Shown in pieces: positions 9,586 through 18,006 of a DNA stretch of 64,000 nucleotides (positions are counted from its first letter, which is position 1; each line of letters starts with the position of its first letter). The notes below the pieces were generated by a model. It did no database searches. It saw nothing but the letters and a program-made list of their open reading frames with translations, and was not told the origin of the DNA. Location: the NCBI RefSeq assembly GCF_030815415.1, contig NZ_JAUSWW010000001.1:1922001-1986000 (forward strand), read 5' to 3'. This DNA comes from Streptomyces canus. GTDB taxonomy: Bacteria; Actinomycetota; Actinomycetes; Streptomycetales; Streptomycetaceae. A program made the position numbers and the translations under genes.

Positions 9586-10227
9586 TCACCTCCTGGGGAG
9601 CAGCAAGGAACGGTGCCATTCATAGAAAGCGGGAAGGACGGAACGAAGGACGCGGAAAGCTGATATTCCACCGCGCACCGTGCCGATCCGGACGAGTTCA
9701 TGTTCTGGAGCGTCCACGACCACCCGGACGGCCGCAACGGGGCGTACCCCCGACCGCACGGCGCTGTGGAGCGTCGCCGCGGACTCCATGTCGACCGCGA
9801 TCGCGCCGGTCGCGAGCAGATCGGACCGTTCGTGACCGCGTACGACGTGATCGGAGCCGGTGAGCGGTCCGGTGTGGACGGTGCGTCCGGGGGCCGCCCG
9901 CAGGAGCTCCTTGACGAGTAGGTCGGTCCCGACGCAGGGAACGGTTCCGTCCGGATCCCGGGTCTCCTCGGCGACGACGAGATCGCCGGGGTGCATGCCG
10001 GGGGCGAGCCCCGCACAGAAGCCGGTGGCCAGTACCGCGGCATCGGCGAGCGCGGGATCGGTGAGGGCGCGGGTGACGGCCCGCTCGGCCGCCTTGGGTC
10101 CCATGCCGGTGCGGAGCACGGTGACCGGCCCGTCGGCGCCGGCGCGGTCGCCGCTGCGCAGGGCGAGGTGCTCGATGCCGAGCGCGCAGGCGATCAGCAG
10201 CGGGGCGGAGGCCGGCCGGGTGGTCAT
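9586..10227 (-). CDS. hpnG: Hopanoid-associated phosphorylase/nucleosidase
   Basis: A 213-residue protein of the purine nucleoside phosphorylase/5'-methylthioadenosine nucleosidase fold. It shows ATGFCAGLAPGMHPGDLVVAEETRD and AIAVDMESAATLHSAV, the latter carrying the Met-Glu pair that binds ribose. HpnG removes adenine from adenosylhopane, giving ribosylhopane or its phosphate. It begins 1 bp after the shc stop and is followed by hpnH at 5 bp, the standard arrangement. Confidence 0.92.
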   Translation of the reverse strand: MTTRPASAPLLIACALGIEHLALRSGDRAGADGPVTVLRTGMGPKAAERAVTRALTDPALADAAVLATGFCAGLAPGMHPGDLVVAEETRDPDGTVPCVGTDLLVKELLRAAPGRTVHTGPLTGSDHVVRGHERSDLLATGAIAVDMESAATLHSAVRSGVRPVAAVRVVVDAPEHELVRIGTVRGGISAFRVLRSVLPAFYEWHRSLLLPRR

Positions 10228-10228
10228 C

Positions 10229-12220
10229 TCACGCCTCCCCCGCCTTGGCGAACGGCTCTCCGTGGACGTACCGGCCGAGTGCCGTGAGCGGGAAGACCTG
10301 CCGGTAGAGGTGGTAGTTGATGGAGAAGTCCCACGGGAAGCCGGTGCCGGTGAAGTAGGGCTCGTCCCAGGAGCCGTCCTCCCGCTGGGTGGCCGCGAGC
10401 CATGCGACGCCCCGCTCGACCGCGTTGGAGTCCTTCTCGCCCGCGGCCAGCAGGGCCATCAGCGCCCAGGCCGTCTGCGAGGCGGTCGAGGCGCCACGGC
10501 CGCTCCACACCGCGGCCTCCTTGTAGGAGCGCAGATCCTCGCCCCAGCCGCCGTCGTCGTTCTGGACGGACTCCAGCCAGCTCACCGCCCGCCGGATCGC
10601 CGGGTGCGCGGCGGGGATGCCGGCGGCGGTGAGCGCGGGCACCACCGACCCGGTGCCGTAGACGTAGTTGACGCCCCAGCGCCCGAACCACGAGCCGTCC
10701 TGCTCCTGTTCGGCGAGCAGCCACTCGATGCCGCGCCGGGTGCGCGGGTCGTGCGCGAGTCCCTCGACGGCCAGCATCTCCACCACATGGGCGGTGACAT
10801 CGGCGGACGGCGGGTCGATGACCTCACCGAAGTCGCAGAACGGCAGCCGGTTGGGGAACGGGCTGGTGTTGTCGACGTCGAAGGCGCCCCAGGCACCGTT
10901 CTTCGACTGCATACCGAGGTTCCAGCGCACCCCGCGCCCGATCGCGTTCTCCACCCGGTCCGGGTCGTGGTGCCTGACGCGGCGCAGGGCGAGGACGACC
11001 TCCGCGGTGTCGTCGATGTCGGGGTAGTTGTCGTTGTGGAACTCGAACGCCCAGCCGCCCGGGGGCAGTTGGGGGCGCTTGACGGCCCAGTCGCCCGGCC
11101 GGACGATCTCCTCGCCGAGCATCCAGTCCGCGGCCTTGACGAGCTGCGGATGGTCGGCGGGCACTCCGGCGTCGGCGAGCGCGATGGTGGCCAGGCAGGT
11201 GTCCCACACCGGCGACTGGCAGGCCTCGATCATCCGGGACCCGTCCTCACGCCAGATGGCGAAACGGTCCAGCGACTCCAGTCCCGCCCGCATGACCGGG
11301 TGTTCGAGGTCGTAGCCGACCAGGTGGAGGGCGATGACCGAGTACACGGCCGGCGGCTGGATACCGCCCCAGCAGCCGTCGTTCTCCTGCCGTTCGATGA
11401 TCCAGCGGGCGGCGGTGTTGATGGCCGCCTTGCGCAGCCGGCGCGGCACGACCTTGCGCGCCTGGTGCAGCGCCTTGTCCAGACGCTGGAAGGCGCCGTC
11501 CCAACTCGCCACCGGGGCAAGGGGCTTGGCCGGGTTGGGGTCGGCCGGATCGGTGTGCAGTTCGTCGAGCGGGAAGGGGGCGGGCCGTACCGGCCGCTTC
11601 GCCGAGACGATCGTCAGCGGGACGATGGTCTGCCGGGCCCAGCAGCCGAAGTCGTAGATGTTGAGCGGCACCCACTTCGGGAAGTAGATGAGCTCGGGCG
11701 GCAGTTCGGGCAGGTCCTCCCACTTCCACCAGCCGAACAGGGCGAGCCAGATCCGGGTGAAGACACGGGCGGAGGCGATACCGCCCTGGGCGCGGATCCA
11801 CTCCGACGCCCTCGCCATGTGCGGCTCGTCGGGTGCGTCACCGGCCAGCCGGAGGGCGACGTACGCCTCGATGGTGGTGGAGAGTTCGCCGGGTCCGCCG
11901 TAGAAGGAGGCCCAGGTGCCGTCCTCGCGCTGCTCGCCGCGGATGAACAGGCCGGCCGCGCGGGTGGTGGACTCGTCGCCGATACCCAGAAACTGACGGA
12001 GCAGCAGATCCTCGGCGTCCATGGTGACGTTGGTCTCCAGGTCGCCCTTCCACCAGCCCTGCGAGTCCTGCCGTGCGAGCAGGTACTCCGTGGCGCGTTG
12101 CACGGCGCGTACGGCGGCTTCGTGTACCCCGGCCGCCGCGGGGGTCTCGATGTCGGTTTCGCTGGCCGCGGCAGTCCGGGGCGGCAGAGCCCCGGTGCTT
12201 CCGTCGGTCGTCGCTGTCAT
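10229..12220 (-). CDS. shc: Squalene-hopene cyclase
   Basis: The product cyclises squalene to hop-22(29)-ene and hopanol at the membrane face. The acid motif DXDD is seen as NYPDIDDTAEV in the middle of the protein, and several QW repeats follow (for example QDSQGWW near the N-terminus, QENDGCWGG, QSKNGAWGAFD, QEQDGSWFG, QNDDGGWGED, QREDGSWDE). ATG 12220 has a GGGGAAG site and gives 663 residues; an upstream GTG at 12298 without an SD would add 26 residues. It follows the polyprenyl synthase gene after about 117 bp and precedes hpnG by 1 bp. Confidence 0.96.
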   Translation of the reverse strand: MTATTDGSTGALPPRTAAASETDIETPAAAGVHEAAVRAVQRATEYLLARQDSQGWWKGDLETNVTMDAEDLLLRQFLGIGDESTTRAAGLFIRGEQREDGTWASFYGGPGELSTTIEAYVALRLAGDAPDEPHMARASEWIRAQGGIASARVFTRIWLALFGWWKWEDLPELPPELIYFPKWVPLNIYDFGCWARQTIVPLTIVSAKRPVRPAPFPLDELHTDPADPNPAKPLAPVASWDGAFQRLDKALHQARKVVPRRLRKAAINTAARWIIERQENDGCWGGIQPPAVYSVIALHLVGYDLEHPVMRAGLESLDRFAIWREDGSRMIEACQSPVWDTCLATIALADAGVPADHPQLVKAADWMLGEEIVRPGDWAVKRPQLPPGGWAFEFHNDNYPDIDDTAEVVLALRRVRHHDPDRVENAIGRGVRWNLGMQSKNGAWGAFDVDNTSPFPNRLPFCDFGEVIDPPSADVTAHVVEMLAVEGLAHDPRTRRGIEWLLAEQEQDGSWFGRWGVNYVYGTGSVVPALTAAGIPAAHPAIRRAVSWLESVQNDDGGWGEDLRSYKEAAVWSGRGASTASQTAWALMALLAAGEKDSNAVERGVAWLAATQREDGSWDEPYFTGTGFPWDFSINYHLYRQVFPLTALGRYVHGEPFAKAGEA

Positions 12221-12337
12221 GGCTTCCCCTTCGTGCAGTGTGCATGTGGTGCTCTGCTGTGGGTCCGCCGTCGGCCGGTGCTCGGTTTCCCGCGACACCG
12301 GCCGGCGACTACGCGAGGGCTATTCGACCGATAGTGA

Positions 12338-13465
12338 TCATCTCTTTCGTACGACGACGAAGTCGGCGAGCGCGGTGAACCGTGCCCGCACCCGGTCGGG
12401 CATGTCGATGGCGTCGAGCGCCTCGACGGCGATGGTGTGCTGACGTCGGGCCTCGCCGGCCGTCCAGTCCCGGCCGCCCGCCTCCTCGATGAGGGCGGCG
12501 CGGGCCGCGAACTCCTCCTCGGAGAAGTTCTCGAAGTCGCTGCTCTTGGCGTCCGCGGCGAGGATCTCGCCGAGCTGGTCGGAGGCGGAGCCGCCCGCCG
12601 CGAGCGCGGCCACGACCGGCAGCGACTTCTTGCGCTGACGCAGGTCGCTCCAGGTCTGCTTGCCGGTGGAGACCGGGTCGCCCCAGATGCCGAGCAGGTC
12701 GTCGACGGCCTGGAAGGCGAGGCCGAGGTGGTAGCCGTACCTTTCCAGGGTGTCGGCGGTGCGGTCGTCCGCGCCGCCGAGCACCGCGCCGATGGAGCTG
12801 GCGCAGGCCAGCAGGGCGCCGGTCTTGTTGCCCTCCATCTCCAGGCACTCCTCGACGCTGACGCGGTCGCGGTGCTCGTAGGAGATGTCCTGGGCCTGGC
12901 CGTCGATGAGGGCGCGGGTGGCGGAGGTGAGGCGCCGGGTGGCGCGGCCCGCGGCGACGGTGCCGAGTTCGAGGAGCACCTCGTTGGCCAGCGCGAACAG
13001 GGCGTCGCCGACGAGGATGGCCTGGGCCGGGCCGTGCACCTTCCAGACGGTGTCGCGGTGGCGGCGCTGCTCGTCGCCGTCCATCAGGTCGTCGTGCAGC
13101 AGCGAGAAGTTGTGGACCAGCTCCACGGCGACGGCGCCGGGGATGCCGACCTCGGGCGCGGCACCGGTGACCTCGGCGGACAGCACCGCGAGTGCGGGGC
13201 GCACGGCCTTGCCGCCGTCGCCGGCGGTCGGGTTGCCCTCGGCGTCGATCCAGCCGAAGTGGTAGGCGGAAACGGTGTCCATGGGAGCGGCCAGGCGGTC
13301 GATAGCCGCCCTCAGCACCGGAGTGGCCAGGGTTCGGCCACGCTCCAGAAGCGCGGTCACGTCCACCGCCTCGGCAGCCGTCGAGGCCGGGGGCACAGTG
13401 GGCACAGTCTCTCCTCTTGTTGCGGTACCGGGGGTGCGGGGGCCTGCCGCGTGCTGATCGAGCAT
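12338..13465 (-). CDS. Polyprenyl diphosphate synthase of the hopanoid operon
   Basis: An all-alpha trans-prenyltransferase. It has the first Asp-rich motif LLHDDLMDGDEQRR and the second FQAVDDLLGIWGD, with Lys-Thr-Gly (GNKTGALLACAS) between. It would build FPP or a longer chain from IPP and DMAPP; in this operon FPP for squalene is the obvious need. Two starts are plausible: ATG 13465, which overlaps the hpnE stop as TGATG and has GGAGG upstream (375 aa, chosen), and GTG 13405 behind AGGAGAG (355 aa). The extra N-terminus is low-complexity. Confidence 0.92.
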   Translation of the reverse strand: MLDQHAAGPRTPGTATRGETVPTVPPASTAAEAVDVTALLERGRTLATPVLRAAIDRLAAPMDTVSAYHFGWIDAEGNPTAGDGGKAVRPALAVLSAEVTGAAPEVGIPGAVAVELVHNFSLLHDDLMDGDEQRRHRDTVWKVHGPAQAILVGDALFALANEVLLELGTVAAGRATRRLTSATRALIDGQAQDISYEHRDRVSVEECLEMEGNKTGALLACASSIGAVLGGADDRTADTLERYGYHLGLAFQAVDDLLGIWGDPVSTGKQTWSDLRQRKKSLPVVAALAAGGSASDQLGEILAADAKSSDFENFSEEEFAARAALIEEAGGRDWTAGEARRQHTIAVEALDAIDMPDRVRARFTALADFVVVRKR

Positions 13466-14859
13466 CAGGCCGCCTCCTCCATGTCGAAGAGGCGGCTGGG
13501 GCGGGGCCGGCCCAGGGCGCTCAGCGCGGCGTCCGCCGCACTCACACCACTGCGGACCGCACTCTCCATGGTCGCGGGCCACCCTGTGGCGGTCCACGCA
13601 CCGGCCAGGTACAGGCCGGGGGTTCTGGTGCGGGCGCCGGGCCGCAGCCGTCCGACGCCGGGGGCGGGATCGAACGTCGCCGTCCGCTCCCTGGTCACGA
13701 AGAAGTCCCTCACCTCGGCACCGCGCGCGCCGGGCAGCAGCCGCTCCAGCTCCGGCAGATAGCGCTCGCGCAGGACGGCGACCGGCTCGTCGATCTCGTC
13801 CTGCGCGGCCGACTGGGACAGGGCCAGGTACTGCCCGTCCCTGAGCCCGGAGGCGTCGGTGCGGTCGAACACCCACTGCACCGGGGTGCCGAGGGCGGTG
13901 AAGAAGGGACGGTTCAGCACCTTGCGGTCGTACACGACGTGCACGTTGAGGATCGGCGCGGTGCCGATCGCGAGCAGCTGTTCGGGGGCGTCGAGGGCGC
14001 CGTCCGGCAGCAGGTCGTACGTCTCGCGCTGGGGTACGGCGAGGACGACCGCGTCCGCGCGCAGCGTCTCGCCGGGAACCTGAACGCTCCAAGTCCCGTT
14101 CTCGTCAGTAGAGATGGAGGTGACGCGTGTACGGACCTCGGTACGCACGCCCGCGGAGTCGAGCGCCTTGCGGGCCAGCCGGTCATGCAGTTCACCCAGC
14201 GGTACGCGCGCCCATCCGATGTCGGCCGCGCCCGGGTCGGACAGCAGGCCGGTCTTGAACACCATCGCGGCGAGCCCCAGCGAGGCGTCGCCCGCGACCG
14301 CGTTGAGGGTGGCGACCCCGACCAGGTCCCACAGGGCCTCCACGGCACGCGCCGACTGACCGTGCGCGGTCAGCCAGCTGCCGAAGCTCTGTGCGTCCAG
14401 GTCCGGATCGGCGAGATCGAGCCCCTTGAGCGCGAGCGCGGCCCGGCCCACCTTGGCCCGTTCGGCGAGCGAGAGATGCGGATATGTGGCGAGGCTGCGC
14501 CCCAGATGCAGGGGCACCGGCAGCGCGTCGCGCCGCAGCCTGCCGAGCCGCCGGCCCTCGGGCTTGTCGACGTCGACCACGGGCACGTCGAGACGGTCCT
14601 GCAGCGGCGCCAGCGCGGTGCCCTCGATCCGGTCGAGGAACCAGCGGTAGGCGGTGCAGCAGCGCAGATAGACGTGCTGTCCGTTGTCGACGGTCAGCTC
14701 GCCGCGCTGGAAGGAGAAGGCGAGCCCGCCCAGCCGCGGCCGGCCTTCGAGCAGCGTGACGCGGACACCCGCGTCGGCGAGGGCGAGCGCCGTGGTGATG
14801 CCGGCGAGTCCGCCGCCGATCACGACCGCGTCCCGCCCCGACTGATTGCCGTCGGTCAT
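13465..14859 (-). CDS. hpnE: Hydroxysqualene dehydroxylase (squalene-associated FAD-dependent desaturase)
   Basis: A 464-residue flavoprotein of the phytoene desaturase/amine oxidase family starting at ATG 14859 behind GGAGGG. The FAD dinucleotide motif VVIGGGLAGITTALALADAG is at residues 12-31, followed by VTLLEGRPRLGGLAFSF. The C-terminal FAD motif appears as PGLYLAGAWTATGWPATMES. In the HpnCDE route it reduces hydroxysqualene to squalene. It overlaps the next gene by one base (TGATG). The 136 bp separating it from hpnD show no gene, so a secondary promoter could lie there. Confidence 0.94.
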   Translation of the reverse strand: MTDGNQSGRDAVVIGGGLAGITTALALADAGVRVTLLEGRPRLGGLAFSFQRGELTVDNGQHVYLRCCTAYRWFLDRIEGTALAPLQDRLDVPVVDVDKPEGRRLGRLRRDALPVPLHLGRSLATYPHLSLAERAKVGRAALALKGLDLADPDLDAQSFGSWLTAHGQSARAVEALWDLVGVATLNAVAGDASLGLAAMVFKTGLLSDPGAADIGWARVPLGELHDRLARKALDSAGVRTEVRTRVTSISTDENGTWSVQVPGETLRADAVVLAVPQRETYDLLPDGALDAPEQLLAIGTAPILNVHVVYDRKVLNRPFFTALGTPVQWVFDRTDASGLRDGQYLALSQSAAQDEIDEPVAVLRERYLPELERLLPGARGAEVRDFFVTRERTATFDPAPGVGRLRPGARTRTPGLYLAGAWTATGWPATMESAVRSGVSAADAALSALGRPRPSRLFDMEEAA

Positions 14860-14995
14860 CGTGCGCCCTCCCCTGCCCGGCCGCTGTGGTATTTGAACGG
14901 TGCACAGCCGACCGTTGCAGTCAGGGACGCGCTCCCTGAGCGGAGGGTTGCGTGCCACTCTTCCCCAGCGGCATCACCTTGGACCGAATTGTCCA

Positions 14996-15946
14996 TCAGG
15001 CGCGCCTCCTGACGGTCCGCCGCGTCACATGCCGGGCGTCGAGGCCGGAGAGGCCGCGCACCGCGACGTACGCCTTCTCACGTCCGGGCAGCGAGACCCG
15101 GCCGCGCAGCACCGCCTGGGGATCGCGCTCGATACGGTCGAGGAGCCGGCGGTAGATGCCGGCCATGGCGGCGACACAGGCACCGCTGCGCCGGTCGAGC
15201 ATGGGGAGCAGCCGGTAGCCCTCGGCGAAAAGAGCGCGGGCCCGGCGCACTTCGAAGTGCACGAGACCCGCGAAGTCGGAGCCCTCCGGTGGCATCGGCC
15301 CGCTGAACCCGGCCGAGCAGCCGAACTTCGCGAGGTCGTCGGCCGGCAGATAGGTGCGCCCGCCCTCGGCGTCCTCACGGACGTCCCGCAGGATGTTGGT
15401 GAGCTGGAGCGCGAGACCGAGCGTGTCGGCATACTCCGGCGCGCGCTCGACGCCGCGCGCCCCCTGTTCCGTACCGAAGACACCGAGCGAGAGCCGCCCG
15501 ATGGCGCCGGCGACACAGCGGCAGTAGACCTTGAGGTCGTCCCAGGTCTCATAGGTCTCGCCGCGTACGTCCATCAGGACGCCGTCGATGAGCTCGTCCA
15601 GGCCCCCCAACGGGATCGGGAAGGTCTCGGCGGCATGGGCGAGGGCGACCGCGACCGGGTCGGTGTCGTCCTCGTCGACCGCGCCCTCGCGGACCCGGGC
15701 CAGCATCGCCCGGGTGTCCTCGAGTCTGACGGCCTTGACCTCGCGGTCCAGCGCGCCGTCGCCGATGTCGTCGACGCGGCGCGAGAACGCGTAGAGCGCG
15801 GACATCGCGCGGCGCTTGGGCAACGGCAGGAGCCTGATGCCGTACGCGAAGTTACGGGCCTGCTGTCCGGTGACGGCCTCGCAATAGCTGTAGGCGGCGA
15901 GTACCGGTGCGGACACGCGTGGTTCGGCCTCCACGGTCCGGATCAC
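14996..15946 (-). CDS. hpnD: Presqualene diphosphate synthase
   Basis: A 316-residue squalene/phytoene synthase-family protein. Both Mg-binding Asp motifs are present: FSRRVDDIGDGALD, and LTNILRDVREDAEGGRTYLP further on. Position between hpnC and hpnE identifies it as HpnD, which condenses two FPP to presqualene diphosphate. The GTG start at 15946 overlaps the hpnC stop by 4 bases (GTGA), so the two are translationally coupled. Confidence 0.93.
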   Translation of the reverse strand: MIRTVEAEPRVSAPVLAAYSYCEAVTGQQARNFAYGIRLLPLPKRRAMSALYAFSRRVDDIGDGALDREVKAVRLEDTRAMLARVREGAVDEDDTDPVAVALAHAAETFPIPLGGLDELIDGVLMDVRGETYETWDDLKVYCRCVAGAIGRLSLGVFGTEQGARGVERAPEYADTLGLALQLTNILRDVREDAEGGRTYLPADDLAKFGCSAGFSGPMPPEGSDFAGLVHFEVRRARALFAEGYRLLPMLDRRSGACVAAMAGIYRRLLDRIERDPQAVLRGRVSLPGREKAYVAVRGLSGLDARHVTRRTVRRRA

Positions 15947-16875
15947 CCCTTTCCTCGCAGAGTCACGCCCACCTCGCGCAGCAACTGGAGCTTGCCGGGC
16001 TTGGGCGGGCCGGGAAGTACGTCGTATTCGGCGGCGGCAATCGCATGGATGGCCGCCCTTCCCCCCGCCACGAACCCCGCGAGCAGCAGCTTCAGCCTGC
16101 CGTGGACGCTACCCACCAGGGGGGCGCCTTCATTCAGGAGACCGCGGGCGCGTTGTGATTCGTACGCGACCAGTGCGCGCACCGATGCGCCTGCGGTCTT
16201 CGTGGCGAGATCCGCCTCCTGGACATGGAACCGTTTCATGTCCTGGGCGGGCAGGTAGATGCGGTCGCGGCCGAGGTCCTCGGCGACGTCCTGGAGGTGT
16301 TCGACGATCTGCAGGGCCGTGCAGATCGCGTCCGACAGCCGGATCCGCTCGGGGGTCGAGGTGCCGGTGACGCCGAGGACGAGGCGGCCCACGGGGTTGG
16401 CCGACAGCTCGCAGTAGGCGAGCAGATCGTCGTAGGTCTCGTACCGCTTGACCAGCTGGTCCTGGCGGTTGGCGGCGATCAGTCCGAGGAAGGGCTCGGG
16501 GGTGAGCGAACAGCGGCGGACCGTCGGCCGGAGGCGGCGCAGCAGGGGGTGGCGGGGTTCTCCGGAGAAGACCCGTTCGAGGTCGGCCTCGAAGGCGTCC
16601 AGCAGGCGAAGCCGGTCCTCGGCGTCCTCGGCCGGCACACCGAGGAGACGGGCGTCGGCGCCGCCGGGGGCGAGGTCGCCGTCGCCGATGTCGTCGACAA
16701 GGCGGGCGAACCCGTACACCGCCATGAGATCGGTGCGCCAGGCCCTGGGCAGGAAGAAGGGGGCCACGGGGAAGTTCTCACCCGCGGCCTTGTCCAGCGT
16801 GCCGCGCTCCGGATCGGGAGCGCCCGCCGTGCCGGTTCCCGTCACCGCGGACCGCCCGGAGCGGCGACGGCACAT
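15943..16875 (-). CDS. hpnC: Hydroxysqualene synthase
   Basis: A squalene synthase-like protein of up to 310 residues that converts presqualene diphosphate to hydroxysqualene. The core begins at DKAAGENFPVAPFFLP. Both Asp motifs are seen: GFARLVDDIGDGDL and HLQDVAEDLGRDRIYLP. It is the first gene of the operon. The 5' end is odd: neither ATG 16875 nor GTG 16845 has a clear SD, while an upstream ATG at 16904 in another frame gives a 20-codon peptide (MATETPQLNACAVAAPGG...) whose TGA overlaps GTG 16845. That peptide looks like the expected N-terminus, so a one-base frameshift or a coupled leader peptide is possible. Confidence 0.88.
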   Translation of the reverse strand: MCRRRSGRSAVTGTGTAGAPDPERGTLDKAAGENFPVAPFFLPRAWRTDLMAVYGFARLVDDIGDGDLAPGGADARLLGVPAEDAEDRLRLLDAFEADLERVFSGEPRHPLLRRLRPTVRRCSLTPEPFLGLIAANRQDQLVKRYETYDDLLAYCELSANPVGRLVLGVTGTSTPERIRLSDAICTALQIVEHLQDVAEDLGRDRIYLPAQDMKRFHVQEADLATKTAGASVRALVAYESQRARGLLNEGAPLVGSVHGRLKLLLAGFVAGGRAAIHAIAAAEYDVLPGPPKPGKLQLLREVGVTLRGKG

Positions 16876-17045
16876 GCGTTGAGCTGGGGAGTTTCCGTAG
16901 CCATAGCCGTCACATCTCCCGTTCTACACCGCCGACCCAATACACACTATTTCGGACACGCCGCCCAGCCTTCCGCGCAGCCGCTCCCACTGAAGGTGTC
17001 GGGCATTATCGCCCCACTTGCCGCGATTCGGGACCGGTACAGCTT

Positions 17046-17064
17046 ACGTTGTACAACTCAACGT
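17046..17064. promoter_or_regulatory. Palindrome in the hopanoid operon control region
   Basis: A perfect 10-bp palindrome GTTGTACAAC (17048-17057) lies inside a wider inverted repeat, ACGTTG (17046) and CAACGT (17059). It sits about 170 bp upstream of hpnC in the only long gap (16876-17229) before the operon. This size and symmetry suit a TetR-type operator; the binding protein is not identifiable here. Otherwise the gap holds no gene. Confidence 0.35.
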
Positions 17065-17157
17065 GGTGAGTCGGGGTGTCCTGGACATCACAACAACACA
17101 CCAATTGGCTTCAAGATTCCTACGCCGTACCGAAGTTGACGTTTCCTTTGCAGACGC

Positions 17158-17190
17158 GGGGCCCCGCCGGAGCAGTTCCGGCGGGGCCCC
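17158..17190 (-). terminator. Strong hairpin after the ABC exporter operon
   Basis: A perfect 14-bp stem (17158-17171 with 17177-17190) with a 5-base loop lies 40 bp past the ATPase stop at 17230. There is no U run, which is usual for Streptomyces terminators. It also insulates the hopanoid operon promoter from the exporter operon behind it. Confidence 0.85.
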
Positions 17191-17229
17191 ATGAAGCGTC
17201 GTGGCCCGGTTCGTCCAGGCCCGGGTGGA

Positions 17230-18006
17230 CTACTTGCCCGTGAACTTCTCGTACTCCTTGAGGACCTCTTCGGTCGGGCCGTCCATGCGCAGCTCGCCGC
17301 GCTCCAGCCACAGGACCCGGTCGCAGGTGTCACGGATCGACTTGTTGTTGTGGCTGACCAGGAACACCGTGCCCGCGTGCTTGCGCAGTTCACGGATGCG
17401 CGCCTCGGAGCGCTTCTGGAACTTGCGGTCGCCGGTCGCGAGGGCCTCGTCGATCATCAGGACGTCGTGGTCCTTGGCCGCGGCGATGGAGAAGCGCAGC
17501 CGGGCCGCCATGCCGGAGGAATAGGTGCGCATCGGCAGGGTGATGAAGTCGCCCTTCTCGTTGATGCCGGAGAAGTCGACGATCTCCTGGTAGCGCTCCT
17601 TGATCTGCTCCCGGGACATGCCCATGGCGAGGCCGCCCAATATGACGTTCCGCTCGCCCGTGAGGTCGTTCATCAAAGCCGCGTTGACGCCGAGCAGCGA
17701 GGGCTGGCCGTCGGTGTAGACCTTGCCGCTCTCGGCGGGCAGCAGGCCGGCGATGGCGCGCAGCAGGGTCGACTTGCCGGAGCCGTTGGAGCCGATCAGG
17801 CCGATGGCCTCACCGCGGTAGGAGACGAAGGAGACACCGCGCACGGCGTGCACCTTGCGGACGCCCCGCTCCTCGCCGCGCTTGACGATGCGGCTCAGGG
17901 CGGCGGTGGCGCTGCCCTTGCCGGACTTGGCGCCGTTGACGCGGTAGACGATGTGGAGGTCGTCCGCGATGACGGTGGGGCGGGGGTCCCGCTGCTGCTC
18001 AGCCAC
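17230..18006 (-). CDS. ABC transporter ATP-binding protein, polysaccharide/teichoic acid export type (TagH/Wzt-like)
   Basis: A 258-residue ATPase starting at GTG 18006 behind GGAGAGG. It has Walker A GLIGSNGSGKSTLLRAIAG, a signature region TYSSGMAARLRFSIA, Walker B DVLMIDEALATGD and the switch VFLVSHN. The degenerate YSSGM signature and the Walker B DEALATGD are typical of ATPases that export O-antigen, teichoic acid or related polymers. It lacks the long C-terminal carbohydrate-binding domain of some Wzt proteins. Its start overlaps the permease stop by 8 bases; it closes the operon and is followed by a strong terminator. Confidence 0.92.
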   Translation of the reverse strand: MAEQQRDPRPTVIADDLHIVYRVNGAKSGKGSATAALSRIVKRGEERGVRKVHAVRGVSFVSYRGEAIGLIGSNGSGKSTLLRAIAGLLPAESGKVYTDGQPSLLGVNAALMNDLTGERNVILGGLAMGMSREQIKERYQEIVDFSGINEKGDFITLPMRTYSSGMAARLRFSIAAAKDHDVLMIDEALATGDRKFQKRSEARIRELRKHAGTVFLVSHNNKSIRDTCDRVLWLERGELRMDGPTEEVLKEYEKFTGK

